NCBI GenBank assembly: GCA_026992705.1
Contig: JALWYT010000253.1
Span: forward strand, 1 to 14,365
Source: Thiotrichaceae bacterium
GTDB taxonomy: Bacteria; Pseudomonadota; Gammaproteobacteria; Thiotrichales; Thiotrichaceae
Reading direction: 5' to 3'
Length of the DNA: 14,365 nt
Part shown: in pieces, positions 6,660-14,365 of the stretch
Numbering within the stretch: position 1 is the first letter of the stretch
Layout: the number at the start of each line of letters is the position of its first letter
Position numbers and translations under genes: made by a program
The notes under the pieces: generated by a model
Database searches by the model: none
Told to the model about the DNA's origin: nothing
Seen by the model: the letters and a program-made list of their open reading frames with translations, nothing else

Positions 6660-7292
6660 TTAATCTGTTTTTTCTTTAAAGTCACAAAGATCAGAAATAA
6701 TACAAGCCACACATTTAGGTTTGCGGGCAACGCAGATGTAACGACCATGCAAGATAAGCCAATGATGAGCATCGAGAAGAAACGCTTTAGGAACGTGTCG
6801 CATTAGGGCTTTTTCTACTTCTAATACATTTTTCCCTTTGGCGATTCCCGTTCGGTTGGCAACGCGGAAAATATGGGTATCAACCGCCATTGCCATCTGT
6901 CGGAAGGCGGTATTGAGTACTACATTGGCTGTTTTTCGCCCAACACCGGGTAGTGCTTCCAGTTCTTTCCTCGTATCAGGGACTTGTGAATTATGCTCGT
7001 CGATTAAGATTTTACAGGTCTTAATAATATTAGCCGCTTTGCTGTTATATAAGCCAATGGTTTTTATATATTCTTTAAGTCCTTCTTCACCGAGTGCATA
7101 AATCGCTTCTGGCGTATTGGCAACAGGAAATAATTTCGCCGTTGCTTTGTTGACACCCTTATCCGTTGCTTGAGCGGATAGCATAACCGCAACCAGCAAC
7201 TCAAAAGTCGAGTTATAATTTAGCTCTGTTTGTGGATTTGGGTTTTCCTCTCGCAAACGTCGAAATATTTCGTAGCGTTTCTCCTTGTTCAT
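6660..7292 (-). CDS. nth: Endonuclease III, DNA glycosylase/AP lyase
   Basis: A 210-residue bifunctional base-excision repair enzyme that removes oxidised pyrimidines and cleaves the abasic site. The helix-hairpin-helix LPGVGRKTANVVL contains the catalytic lysine K120, and VDTHIFRV contains the catalytic aspartate D138, both at the same numbers as in E. coli Nth. The C-terminal [4Fe-4S] cluster has the canonical C187-x6-C194-x2-C197-x5-C203 spacing. The ATG is 6 bases after the ppc stop, with GGATAGG as ribosome binding site overlapping that stop, so nth is probably co-transcribed and coupled with ppc. Length and motifs are complete. Confidence 0.96.
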   Translation of the reverse strand: MNKEKRYEIFRRLREENPNPQTELNYNSTFELLVAVMLSAQATDKGVNKATAKLFPVANTPEAIYALGEEGLKEYIKTIGLYNSKAANIIKTCKILIDEHNSQVPDTRKELEALPGVGRKTANVVLNTAFRQMAMAVDTHIFRVANRTGIAKGKNVLEVEKALMRHVPKAFLLDAHHWLILHGRYICVARKPKCVACIISDLCDFKEKTD

Positions 7293-7298
7293 GCAAGC

Positions 7299-10103
7299 CT
7301 ATCCTGTATTACGCATTCCACTGGCAATGGCGTTAATCGTACGCAGTAGCAAGTTTAGCCATTCTTCATTGCTTTCTTCTTGACGATGACGGCGAATCAA
7401 GGTGATTTGAATATGGTTCAATGGGTCAAGATTCGGGTCACGGCGTGACATAGAATACTGTAGCAATGGATCATCTTCTATTAATGTCTTTATTCCAGCA
7501 ATATTCAAAATAGCGTGTTTAGTGAGTTCAAACTCAGCTTTAATCTTATTGAAGATGGAGTTTGCAAGTTCCTGATTAGGCATGAGTTTGGCGTACTCTT
7601 TAGCAATATTCATTTGGGCTTTGAACAATGCCATTTGCACATTACTCAATAAAGCTTGAAATGTTTTCCACTCCTTGTACATCTGCTTTAATAATTGATC
7701 TGCCGTGCCAGGATTTTTTGCTCGAAAGGTTTCAATAGCAGAACCAATACCATACCAAGCAGGTAAGGTGTGTCTTGCTTGTGCCCAACCAAACACCCAA
7801 GGAATAGCTCGCAGTGAAGCTTTTGAGCGATCACCCGTATTCCGATGCGATGGACGAGAACCGATATTGAGTTGTCCGATTTCTTGAACAGGGGTGATTT
7901 CATAGAAGTAATCGAGGAAGCCTGTGGTATTTTCTGTTAAATCACGATAAACCGCTTCACCTGTTTGAGCAAGTTCTGCCATTGTCGCTAAGAATTTATC
8001 ATTATGCAAGGTATTTTCTTTAATCAAACATTGACTTGCCTTGAGCAAGCCAGTTGCTCCCATGCTTAGTTCATAAATTGCAGTTTCTTCATTGGCATAT
8101 TTATTAGAAAGCACTTCACCCTGTTCAGTAAATTTAATTTGACCATGTACCGTACCTTCTGGCTGAGAAATAATAGCATTATGCGTTGGTCCACCACCAC
8201 GACCAATGGTACCACCTCGCCCATGGAATAAACGACACTCTATATTATATTTACTTGTTAATTCAATAACCTGCGTTTGAGCTTGATAAAGATTCCAGTT
8301 GGATGCCAATATGCCGCCATCTTTACAAGAGTCCGAATAACCCAGCATTACTTCCTGTAAATCACCTGTTAATGACAATAATTTACGATACGTTTTATTT
8401 TCAAATAACTGTGTCAATACAGGTTCAATGTGCTGCAAGTCTTCAATGGTTTCAAATAAAGGTGAAATAGAAATGCTGCAAAAGGCTTGATTGTTTTTAT
8501 CATAACCTGCTAAACCTGCGAGTTTAGCAAGAAACATAACCTCCATCACATGACTTGCGGTATGCGTCATGGAAATTACATAAGTACCAAACACATCTTC
8601 ACCGGCTTCTTCTCGCATTTCTATCATAACATTAAATACATCCAGTATTTCCGTTGCACGTTCAGATAAAAAGTCAGTGTTAGGCTTAGGTAAATTAGGT
8701 CGCTCGATTAATTCGCTTAATAAATTCAAACGTTGCTTTTCATTAAGTGCAAGATAATCAATATTAGGGTTAAATTGTTGTATAATTTCATTAACCGCAT
8801 TGCTATGCTCGGTTGATTCTTGACGAATATCTAATCGATATAAACTAAATCCACAGGTTTCAACAAGGCGAATAAGGTCTTTTATGCCGCGACTAGCTAT
8901 ATCATGATCACCATGAAACTTTAGTGAGCTTTTAATGAGTTTTAGGTCATTTAAGAATTCAGTTGAATTTAGGTAGCTATCAGTCCCTGCTTTTTTATAA
9001 GGCTTACCTTCAATATGCTTTTTGATGGTTCTTAGTGTTTCTTTTAAACGATATAAAATAATGCTCAAAGCTTGACGATAAGGTTCATCTTCAAACTTAG
9101 CAGATCTATTTTTAAACGCTTGCTTTAAGTATAATTTTTTTAGTTTATCTAAGTGTGCGGAAAATTCAGGTGATATTGTGATAAAAGCACACGAATGAGT
9201 CAATGACCCTTCTAGCTTTTTGGTTTTGTCAATGTAAACGGATAAGGCTTCTCGCATATGCAAGCGGATTGCATGGCGAGTAATATCGGACGTAACAAAG
9301 GGGTTGCCGTCACGGTCTCCGCCAATCCATGAGCCAAAACGTAAAAAGCTGGGTATCTGTATTTTACTATTGAGTCCATAGGTTTTGCGAATAGCACGCT
9401 CAAAATAGCGATACACCATTGGGATTGCATCAAATAGACTTTCTTTGAAGTAATACAGACCATAATTAACCTCATCAATTACGTTTGGCTTGAAAGTTCT
9501 TACTTCATTGGTTCGCCAAAGTAATTGAATTTTTGATTTCAGTTGTCGCATTAAAGAGTCACGCTTTTCCTCAATAAGCGTAGGGTTCTGTAGCTGATCA
9601 ATAATTAAGAAGATATTACGTTGCAAATTCATCAGTGTTTTGCGGCGAGCTTCTGTTGGATGTGCAGTAAACACAGGAATATATTTCATGTGATTAACAA
9701 TCGTTTGTAACTGCTCTTCCGTCACACCTTCTTGGTGCATATCTCGTACAGTCTTAAGAAAAGAGCCATTCCAAAGTGACTCTCCTCCTTTATTAAATTG
9801 CTTGCGACGATTACGATGTAGATTATCTTCTTCAACAATATTAGAAAGTGAATAAAATGTATTAAAAGCACGAATAACTGTTAATAATTGCCTGTCAGTT
9901 AAACCTTCAATAAGCTGCATAAGTTGCCGACGTTTATCAGCATCCTCCTGAATACGTAAATCAATAAAGCCTCGGCGAAGTTGCTCAACAATATCAAATA
10001 GTTCTTTTCCTTCTTGCTCTTTAATAACCTGCCCAAGCAAATCCCCCACCATTCTGACTTGCTGCTTTAGTGGTTCGATGAAATTGTTTGTTTTTACTAC
10101 CAT
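7299..10103 (-). CDS. ppc: Phosphoenolpyruvate carboxylase
   Basis: A 934-residue cytoplasmic enzyme that carboxylates phosphoenolpyruvate to oxaloacetate, replenishing the TCA cycle. Signature regions are complete: VFTAHPTEARRKT with catalytic H148, GSWIGGDRDGNPFVT, the LDIRQES block, MLGYSDSCKDGG, the glycine-rich FHGRGGTIGRGGGPTHN substrate loop, and the C-terminal GMRNTG. It is about 50 residues longer than the E. coli enzyme (883), partly through a charged segment near residues 330-400. The ATG at 10103 has only a weak AGGG upstream. It starts divergently from the rpsP operon across a 239-bp spacer and is followed 6 bases later by nth. Confidence 0.97.
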   Translation of the reverse strand: MVVKTNNFIEPLKQQVRMVGDLLGQVIKEQEGKELFDIVEQLRRGFIDLRIQEDADKRRQLMQLIEGLTDRQLLTVIRAFNTFYSLSNIVEEDNLHRNRRKQFNKGGESLWNGSFLKTVRDMHQEGVTEEQLQTIVNHMKYIPVFTAHPTEARRKTLMNLQRNIFLIIDQLQNPTLIEEKRDSLMRQLKSKIQLLWRTNEVRTFKPNVIDEVNYGLYYFKESLFDAIPMVYRYFERAIRKTYGLNSKIQIPSFLRFGSWIGGDRDGNPFVTSDITRHAIRLHMREALSVYIDKTKKLEGSLTHSCAFITISPEFSAHLDKLKKLYLKQAFKNRSAKFEDEPYRQALSIILYRLKETLRTIKKHIEGKPYKKAGTDSYLNSTEFLNDLKLIKSSLKFHGDHDIASRGIKDLIRLVETCGFSLYRLDIRQESTEHSNAVNEIIQQFNPNIDYLALNEKQRLNLLSELIERPNLPKPNTDFLSERATEILDVFNVMIEMREEAGEDVFGTYVISMTHTASHVMEVMFLAKLAGLAGYDKNNQAFCSISISPLFETIEDLQHIEPVLTQLFENKTYRKLLSLTGDLQEVMLGYSDSCKDGGILASNWNLYQAQTQVIELTSKYNIECRLFHGRGGTIGRGGGPTHNAIISQPEGTVHGQIKFTEQGEVLSNKYANEETAIYELSMGATGLLKASQCLIKENTLHNDKFLATMAELAQTGEAVYRDLTENTTGFLDYFYEITPVQEIGQLNIGSRPSHRNTGDRSKASLRAIPWVFGWAQARHTLPAWYGIGSAIETFRAKNPGTADQLLKQMYKEWKTFQALLSNVQMALFKAQMNIAKEYAKLMPNQELANSIFNKIKAEFELTKHAILNIAGIKTLIEDDPLLQYSMSRRDPNLDPLNHIQITLIRRHRQEESNEEWLNLLLRTINAIASGMRNTG

Positions 10104-10170
10104 AGGTATATGCCCTACTTATATGATGTCATGATCAAAGTTAGAATATTAGGTGACTTTAATCTATCAC

Positions 10171-10200
10171 TAAGTACGTCATAAAAACATAGATAGTCAA
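10171..10200 (-). promoter_or_regulatory. Possible sigma-70 promoter of ppc
   Basis: On the minus strand TTGACT (10200-10195) and TACTTA (10176-10171) are separated by 18 bp, about 70 bp before the ppc start codon. The -35 is good and the -10 mediocre. Other AT-rich -10 candidates exist nearer the gene. Confidence 0.35.
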
Positions 10201-10227
10201 CAAATGAATAAATTTATTTTTTATCTA

Positions 10228-10255
10228 TTGAAAACCACTGACTTTTACTTATAAT
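10228..10255 (+). promoter_or_regulatory. Sigma-70 promoter of the rpsP operon
   Basis: TTGAAA (10228-10233) and a perfect TATAAT (10250-10255) are spaced by 16 bp. The transcript would start near 10262 and have a leader of about 80 bases. A weaker second candidate, TTGTCA (10288-10293) with TATTAA (10310-10315), also spaced 16, lies closer to the gene. Confidence 0.65.
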
Positions 10256-10342
10256 CACACGTTTGCTTTATTTAGTGTAAGGTTATCTTGTCAGCTAAAT
10301 AAAATTATTTATTAAATACAAGTTTTTATAGGTGTTTGATCA

Positions 10343-10612
10343 ATGGTCAAAATCCGTTTAGCAAGAGGTGGTTCTAAAAAACGCCCTTTTTATCATATCG
10401 TAGTAAGCGATGAGCGTAAGCCACGTGATAGTGGCTATATTGAACGTATTGGTTACTTTAACCCAATGGCTCGTGGACAGGAAGTTCGCTTAAAAGTTGA
10501 AACAGATCGCGTAGAATATTGGCAGTCACAAGGTGCAAAGCCAACTGACCGCGTAAAAGCTTTAATTAAAGAAGCCGCTAAAGCAGCTGCTTCTAAGCAG
10601 CAAGCAGCCTAA
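10343..10612 (+). CDS. rpsP: 30S ribosomal protein S16
   Basis: An 89-residue small-subunit protein needed for 30S assembly. The N-terminus MVKIRLARGGSKKRPFYHIV and the following SDERKPRDSGYIERIGYFNP are the conserved S16 core; the lysine- and alanine-rich tail is normal. The ATG at 10343 has AGGTG about 8 bases upstream. It is the first gene of the classical rpsP-rimM-trmD-rplS operon, 11 bases before rimM. Confidence 0.98.
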   Translation: MVKIRLARGGSKKRPFYHIVVSDERKPRDSGYIERIGYFNPMARGQEVRLKVETDRVEYWQSQGAKPTDRVKALIKEAAKAAASKQQAA

Positions 10613-10623
10613 TTATTACTTGA

Positions 10624-11139
10624 ATGTCTACAAGTGCTGAATTTATCACACTAGGCAAAATCTCTGGAGTCTTTGGTGTAAAAGGCTGGGTGAAGGTTTA
10701 TTCGCATACTGAACCGCAGGAGGGTATTGTTAATTACTCACCTTGGTACATCAAGCAAAGAGATGATTGGACACCAATCAAGTTAAAGAATGGCAAAAAG
10801 CAGGCAAAAACTGTGATTGCACAGTTAGAAAATATAAATGACCGCAATCAAGCTGAAACGCTAATTGGCTTAGAAATTGCGGTAAAACCAGAGCAGTTAC
10901 CTAGCTTACCAGAAGGTGAGTATTATTGGGCAGACTTAGAAAACTTACAGGTCAATACAATAGAAGGGGTTGAAATCGGTCAAGTTGATTATGTTTTTGC
11001 CACAGGTGCAAATGATGTATTGATGGTAAAAAAACAGGATGGAACAGAATGTTTAATCCCGTTTATTATGGATGATGTGATTAAATCAGTCGATTTAACA
11101 ACATCGCTTATCATCGTTGACTGGGATCCTGATTTTTAA
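10624..11139 (+). CDS. rimM: Ribosome maturation factor RimM
   Basis: A 171-residue 16S rRNA processing and 30S assembly factor that binds ribosomal protein S19. The N-terminal RimM domain contains LGKISGVFGVKGWVKVYSHTEP (about residues 10-31), and the PRC-barrel C-terminal half contains EGEYYWADLENLQV (96-109) and the final SLIIVDWDPDF. Its stop and the trmD start share one base (TAATG), indicating coupled translation. No convincing Shine-Dalgarno precedes the ATG at 10624, so it probably depends on translation of rpsP just upstream. Length is normal. Confidence 0.97.
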   Translation: MSTSAEFITLGKISGVFGVKGWVKVYSHTEPQEGIVNYSPWYIKQRDDWTPIKLKNGKKQAKTVIAQLENINDRNQAETLIGLEIAVKPEQLPSLPEGEYYWADLENLQVNTIEGVEIGQVDYVFATGANDVLMVKKQDGTECLIPFIMDDVIKSVDLTTSLIIVDWDPDF

Positions 11140-11894
11140 TGAGCTTCCGCTTCGATGTTATCACCCTGTTTCCTGAGCTGGTTGACTCTGTTGTAAAATC
11201 TGGCATACCGCGTAGAGCTGTAGAGCAAAATGCAATAGAGCTACATTGTTGGAATCCGCGTGATTACACCACAGATAAACATCGCACGGTTGATGGTCGA
11301 CCTTATGGCGGTGGACCAGGAATGGTCATGAAAGCAGACTGCTTGTTAGATACCGTAAAGGCTGTCAAACAACACTCAACGGCTAAGGTTATTTATCTGA
11401 GTCCGCAAGGTAAACCACTTACACAATCTGCGGTACAGCGATTTGCACAGCAAGAAAACTTAATCCTGCTTTGTGGTCGCTACGAAGGTATTGATGAGCG
11501 AGTCATTGATATTGCAGTTGATGAAGAATGGTCAATTGGTGATTATGTACTCAGCGGTGGTGAACTCGCTGCAATGATAGTGATTGATGTGCTGAGTCGA
11601 TTATTGCCTAATGTCTTAGGGCACGAAGATTCTGCCGAGCAGGATTCATTTACAGACGGTTTATTAGATTGCCCTCACTATACACGACCTGAAAGGGTAG
11701 AAAATTTAGGCATCCCCGATGTGTTAAAAAGTGGCAATCATGCAGAAATTGCAAAGTGGAGAAGGCAGCAAGCCTTGGGACGAACAAAACAGCGTCGCCC
11801 CGACTTGTTGCAAAAACTAGAATTAAGCGAAGAAGACAAAAAGCTTCTTAGTGATTATTTAAAATCCTCTTCAAACGAAGAGCGAGAAGATTAA
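11139..11894 (+). CDS. trmD: tRNA (guanine-N1)-methyltransferase
   Basis: A 251-residue SPOUT-class enzyme that methylates G37 next to the anticodon using S-adenosylmethionine, preventing frameshifts in translation. Trefoil-knot motifs are intact: LSPQG (87-91), CGRYEGIDERV (112-122) and SIGDYVLSGGELA (132-144). The catalytic aspartate is D169, the same number as in E. coli, within HEDSAEQDSF. The N-terminus RFDVITLFPEL is characteristic. Its ATG overlaps the rimM stop by one base, and rplS follows after 11 bases. Confidence 0.98.
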   Translation: MSFRFDVITLFPELVDSVVKSGIPRRAVEQNAIELHCWNPRDYTTDKHRTVDGRPYGGGPGMVMKADCLLDTVKAVKQHSTAKVIYLSPQGKPLTQSAVQRFAQQENLILLCGRYEGIDERVIDIAVDEEWSIGDYVLSGGELAAMIVIDVLSRLLPNVLGHEDSAEQDSFTDGLLDCPHYTRPERVENLGIPDVLKSGNHAEIAKWRRQQALGRTKQRRPDLLQKLELSEEDKKLLSDYLKSSSNEERED

Positions 11895-11905
11895 AAGGTG
11901 ATGAT

Positions 11906-12253
11906 ATGAGCACGATTATTCAGGAAATTGAACAAGAGCAAATGCAAGGAAAGAATATTCCTGACTTCGCTCCTGGTGACACGGTTGTTGTTCAAGTAAA
12001 AGTAAGAGAAGGTAAAACTGAGCGTTTGCAGGCATTTGAAGGTGTTGTCATTGCTAAGCGTAACCGTGGGCTTAACTCTTCATTTACAGTACGCAAAATT
12101 TCATACGGCGAAGGCGTTGAACGTGTCTTTATGACATACAGTGCATTAATCGACAGCATTACAGTCAAGCGTCGCGGTGATGTACGCCGTGCTAAACTTT
12201 ACTATCTGCGTGGTCGTACAGGTAAAGCTGCTCGTATCAAAGAAAAAGTTTAA
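11906..12253 (+). CDS. rplS: 50S ribosomal protein L19
   Basis: A 115-residue large-subunit protein at the interface with the 30S subunit. Conserved blocks are the N-terminal IIQEIEQEQM, FAPGDTVVVQVKVREG, RLQAFEGVVIAKRNRG, SFTVRKIS and the very basic C-terminal KRRGDVRRAKLYYLRGRTGKAARIKEK. The ATG at 11906 is preceded by a strong AAGGTGATG; an earlier out-of-frame ATG (11901) stops after two codons. Last gene of the operon, followed within 25 bases by an intrinsic terminator. Confidence 0.98.
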   Translation: MSTIIQEIEQEQMQGKNIPDFAPGDTVVVQVKVREGKTERLQAFEGVVIAKRNRGLNSSFTVRKISYGEGVERVFMTYSALIDSITVKRRGDVRRAKLYYLRGRTGKAARIKEKV

Positions 12254-12276
12254 GACGTAGTTATCAATACAAATAC

Positions 12277-12318
12277 AAAAATCCCCTGCCCCGAATGTAT
12301 TAAGTTAGGGGATTTTTT
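12277..12318 (+). terminator. Rho-independent terminator of the rpsP-rimM-trmD-rplS operon
   Basis: AAAAATCCCCT (12277-12287) pairs perfectly with AGGGGATTTTT (12307-12317) over a 19-base loop, and the right arm runs into a T6 tract (12313-12318). The stem can act on both strands because of its A- and T-rich flanks. It separates the ribosomal operon from the phosphatase gene. Confidence 0.88.
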
Positions 12319-12341
12319 GTGCCTACATTTTTCTTAATATA

Positions 12342-12440
12342 CAAAACAGCACATTATTATCAATGTATCCTGTTTTGCACTACAATCATATCAATAACTA
12401 TTGAGCCTAAAATCAATATGACCATAACAAAAACAGGATA
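12342..12440 (+). promoter_or_regulatory. phoX leader or operator with three complementary arms
   Basis: Arm 1 CAAAACAG (12342-12349), arm 2 TATCCTGTTTTG (12366-12377) and arm 3 AAAACAGGATA (12430-12440) are related. Arms 1 and 2 form an 8-bp stem, with ACATT/AATGT also pairing inside. Arms 2 and 3 pair perfectly over 11 bp, and arm 3 contains the AGGA ribosome binding site (12435-12438). The two pairings exclude each other. A -10-like TAATAT at 12335-12340 would put all arms in the transcript. A rival weak promoter, TTGCAC (12375) with TATTGA (12399), would instead make arms 1 and 2 DNA operator sites. I see no clear Pho box. Confidence 0.4.
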
Positions 12441-12449
12441 TGATAAAAA

Positions 12450-14365
12450 ATGAAAAATGATAAAGACGAAATCCCTCAAAATACTGCCGCTTTAAACAAA
12501 GAAATCACAACATTTGATGATATATTGCAGCGTCGATTATCACGTCGGCAGCTACTAAAAGGCGGTTTAAGCCTAGCCATTGGTGCGATGTTTGCTGGGT
12601 CAGTCTTTGCAGACAGCACCACCCAAGTCAGCCAGAAAACACTTTCATCCCTATTTGATACATTAACCTTCAAGCCCATTCCCGTTGCCAAGCTCAAAGA
12701 TAGCGTAGTCGTGCCAGAAGGTTATACTGCACAGGTGTTATACCCTTGGGGTGAGCCTATTAAAGCGGGGGTTGCTAAATTCAAGCCTGATGCCAGCAAT
12801 ACTGCTGCAGAACAGGCAATGCAATCAGGTATGCACCATGACGGTATGCACTTCTTCCCGCTGCCTAAAGGTTCTGAGAATTCGGATCATGGCTTACTTG
12901 CTGTCAATCATGAATATATCGACCCGACCTTATTGCACACAGATGGCGGTCTAGCCGATAATCCCGACACTTACAGCAAAGAAAAAACCGATAAAGAAAT
13001 TGCTGCACACGGAGCCTCTATTGTTGAAATCGAAAAAATACAGGGAAAGTGGCAACTCAAAAAAGATACCCAATACGCCCGCCGTATCACCTCTGCGACA
13101 CCGATGAAATTTACAGGCACTGCCGCAGGGCATGATTTATTAAAAACCTCCTACGACCCCGAAGGCATGAACCCGCTCGGTATGAACAATAACTGTGCCA
13201 ATGGCTTTACCCCTTGGGGAACTTATCTTACCTGCGAAGAAAATTTTCAGATTATCTTTGGCGGACGTGATGAGGATGCAGGGCTTAGCGATGAATTAAA
13301 TGAATTACACAAACGCTATGGCATCCGCAGCAAAAGTATGTATGGCTGGGAAAAGCACTATGACCGCTTCAATGTAAAACACGAACCCCATGAGCCGAAT
13401 CGCTTTGGTTGGGTGGTCGAAATTGACCCTTACGACCCCGATAGCACACCAAAAAAGCACACCGCACTTGGGCGTATTCGTCATGAAAACTGTGCCCACA
13501 TGATAAATGGCAACAAAATCGCCTTTTATATGGGGGATGATTCCCGCTTTGAATATATTTATAAATTTGTCCCTAGCAAAAGCTATAACCCCGATAAACA
13601 AGCAACTAACCGCGATTTATTAGAATCTGGCACACTTTACACTGCGAAATTTAAGGATGATGGTACAGGCATTTGGATTCCACTGGTGCATGGGCAAAAT
13701 AATTTAACTGCCAAAAACGGTTTTGCTGATCAAGCCGAAGTATTAATCAAAACCCGCCTTGCCGCCAAGGTTGCAGGAGCGACACCAATGGATCGCCCTG
13801 AGTGGATTGCAGTCAACCAAAATACTAAACGCATCTATTGCACGCTCACGAACAATACTCGACGTAAAGAAACCACAAAAGTCTGCCCTCGCCCACACAA
13901 CGAACACGGGCATATTATTTCATGGCAAGAGCAGAATAATGATCCACACGCTTCATTTTTCAATTGGGATATTTTTATTCTCGCAGGCGACCCCAATAGT
14001 GAACAAGATAACCTAAAAGGTAATATCAAAGGCGATATTTTTTCCTCACCCGATGGGCTATTTATCGACCCACGCGGAGCAGTATGGATTCAAACCGACT
14101 TATCAGGCTATGCCCAAAATACAGGAATACACGAAGCTTTTGGCAATAATCAAATGCTTGTTGCTGATCCAAACACAAAAGAAGTCCGCCGCTTTTTAAC
14201 AGGGCCTATCGGAGCAGAAATCACAGGAACCATGATGTCGCCTGATATGAAAACACTGTTTGTCAATATCCAACACCCAGGTGATGTACCCGGTGGCTTA
14301 TCGGATAAAGTCAAAAAGACTCCCGACAACCCCAAAGCCGCTAGCTCATGGACTGTTGTCGACAA
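12450..14365 (+). CDS. phoX: PhoX-family Tat-exported alkaline phosphatase (C-terminus beyond window)
   Basis: At least 638 residues, still open at the right edge. A twin-arginine signal, SRRQLLKGG at residues 31-39, is followed by a hydrophobic stretch and a likely cleavage after VFA (about residue 54), so the folded enzyme should be exported. The region NNNCANGFTPWGTYLTCEEN is the PhoX (DUF839) signature, with C249 in the position of the iron-binding cysteine and E263/E264 among the metal ligands. PhoX enzymes release phosphate from organic phosphomonoesters using iron and calcium. The ATG at 12450 has AGGA 11 bases upstream. The ATG at 12440 starts only a six-codon frame. It is preceded by a terminator, so it forms its own unit, and its leader can hide the ribosome binding site. 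Confidence 0.92.
   Translation, partial: MKNDKDEIPQNTAALNKEITTFDDILQRRLSRRQLLKGGLSLAIGAMFAGSVFADSTTQVSQKTLSSLFDTLTFKPIPVAKLKDSVVVPEGYTAQVLYPWGEPIKAGVAKFKPDASNTAAEQAMQSGMHHDGMHFFPLPKGSENSDHGLLAVNHEYIDPTLLHTDGGLADNPDTYSKEKTDKEIAAHGASIVEIEKIQGKWQLKKDTQYARRITSATPMKFTGTAAGHDLLKTSYDPEGMNPLGMNNNCANGFTPWGTYLTCEENFQIIFGGRDEDAGLSDELNELHKRYGIRSKSMYGWEKHYDRFNVKHEPHEPNRFGWVVEIDPYDPDSTPKKHTALGRIRHENCAHMINGNKIAFYMGDDSRFEYIYKFVPSKSYNPDKQATNRDLLESGTLYTAKFKDDGTGIWIPLVHGQNNLTAKNGFADQAEVLIKTRLAAKVAGATPMDRPEWIAVNQNTKRIYCTLTNNTRRKETTKVCPRPHNEHGHIISWQEQNNDPHASFFNWDIFILAGDPNSEQDNLKGNIKGDIFSSPDGLFIDPRGAVWIQTDLSGYAQNTGIHEAFGNNQMLVADPNTKEVRRFLTGPIGAEITGTMMSPDMKTLFVNIQHPGDVPGGLSDKVKKTPDNPKAASSWTVVD

Noticed and set aside
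9212..9478. Minus-strand 88-codon frame within ppc
   Set aside because: It overlaps the conserved GSWIGGDRDGNP region of ppc in another frame and has no independent support.
12320..12449. PhoB box upstream of phoX
   Set aside because: No tandem TGTCA-like heptamers with the 4-base spacing are visible; the closest CTGTTTT has no proper partner.
13305..13601. Minus-strand open frames inside the phosphatase gene
   Set aside because: They are antisense to a clear PhoX reading frame and lack start signals or recognisable motifs.
1..14365. CRISPR arrays, tRNA or rRNA genes, transposases, prophage or defence systems
   Set aside because: None seen on either strand; apart from the Uma2 remnant there is no mobile or defence-type protein.

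Overview
The window reads as chromosome of a moderately AT-rich gammaproteobacterium, probably with sulfur-based energy metabolism. The gammaproteobacterial signs are a DUF1841 protein, a glycine-zipper 2TM lipoprotein and the order rpsP-rimM-trmD-rplS. The sulfur hint is a DsrC/TusE-family gene beside a membrane-anchored molybdenum oxidoreductase. That lifestyle is an inference; no rRNA or other taxonomic marker is present.

Layout. (1) Positions 1-4428, minus strand: a redox cluster made of a NasA/NapA-like molybdopterin catalytic subunit, a fused four-cluster ferredoxin plus eight-helix quinone-type anchor, and, after a 144-bp spacer holding a nested inverted repeat, the start of a DsrC-like gene that runs off the left edge. 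(2) 4429-5035: a 607-bp region without an intact gene but dense in signals. It holds a near-perfect sigma-54 (-24/-12) promoter for the redox cluster, a GTGCAG-type hairpin, a tandem 20-bp repeat, an 11-bp-arm palindrome, a start-less coding-like remnant on the plus strand and a terminator-like hairpin. (3) 5036-10103, minus strand: a glycine-zipper lipoprotein overlapping a DUF1841 gene, a Uma2-family gene broken by two frameshifts, and a tight ppc-nth pair (PEP carboxylase and endonuclease III). (4) 10104-12253, plus strand: divergent promoter region and the ribosome/tRNA-modification operon rpsP-rimM-trmD-rplS, closed by a clear intrinsic terminator. (5) 12318-14365, plus strand: a leader with three related complementary arms, then a Tat-exported PhoX-type phosphatase cut by the right edge.

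How the parts work together. The NasA-like subunit has no Tat signal, so its active site should face the cytoplasm. The fused B-C protein would pass electrons between it and the membrane quinone pool. The DsrC-like protein could be a sulfur-carrier partner, which would make the cluster a cytoplasmic sulfur-compound oxidoreductase, but a nitrate-type substrate cannot be excluded. The sigma-54 promoter implies control by an enhancer-binding activator. The remaining genes are housekeeping (anaplerosis, base-excision repair, translation) plus phosphate scavenging.

The points most worth a second look are the sigma-54-controlled NasA-like/B-C fusion/DsrC cluster with its structured regulatory DNA, and the phoX leader, whose arms can form mutually exclusive hairpins, one of which would hide the ribosome binding site.
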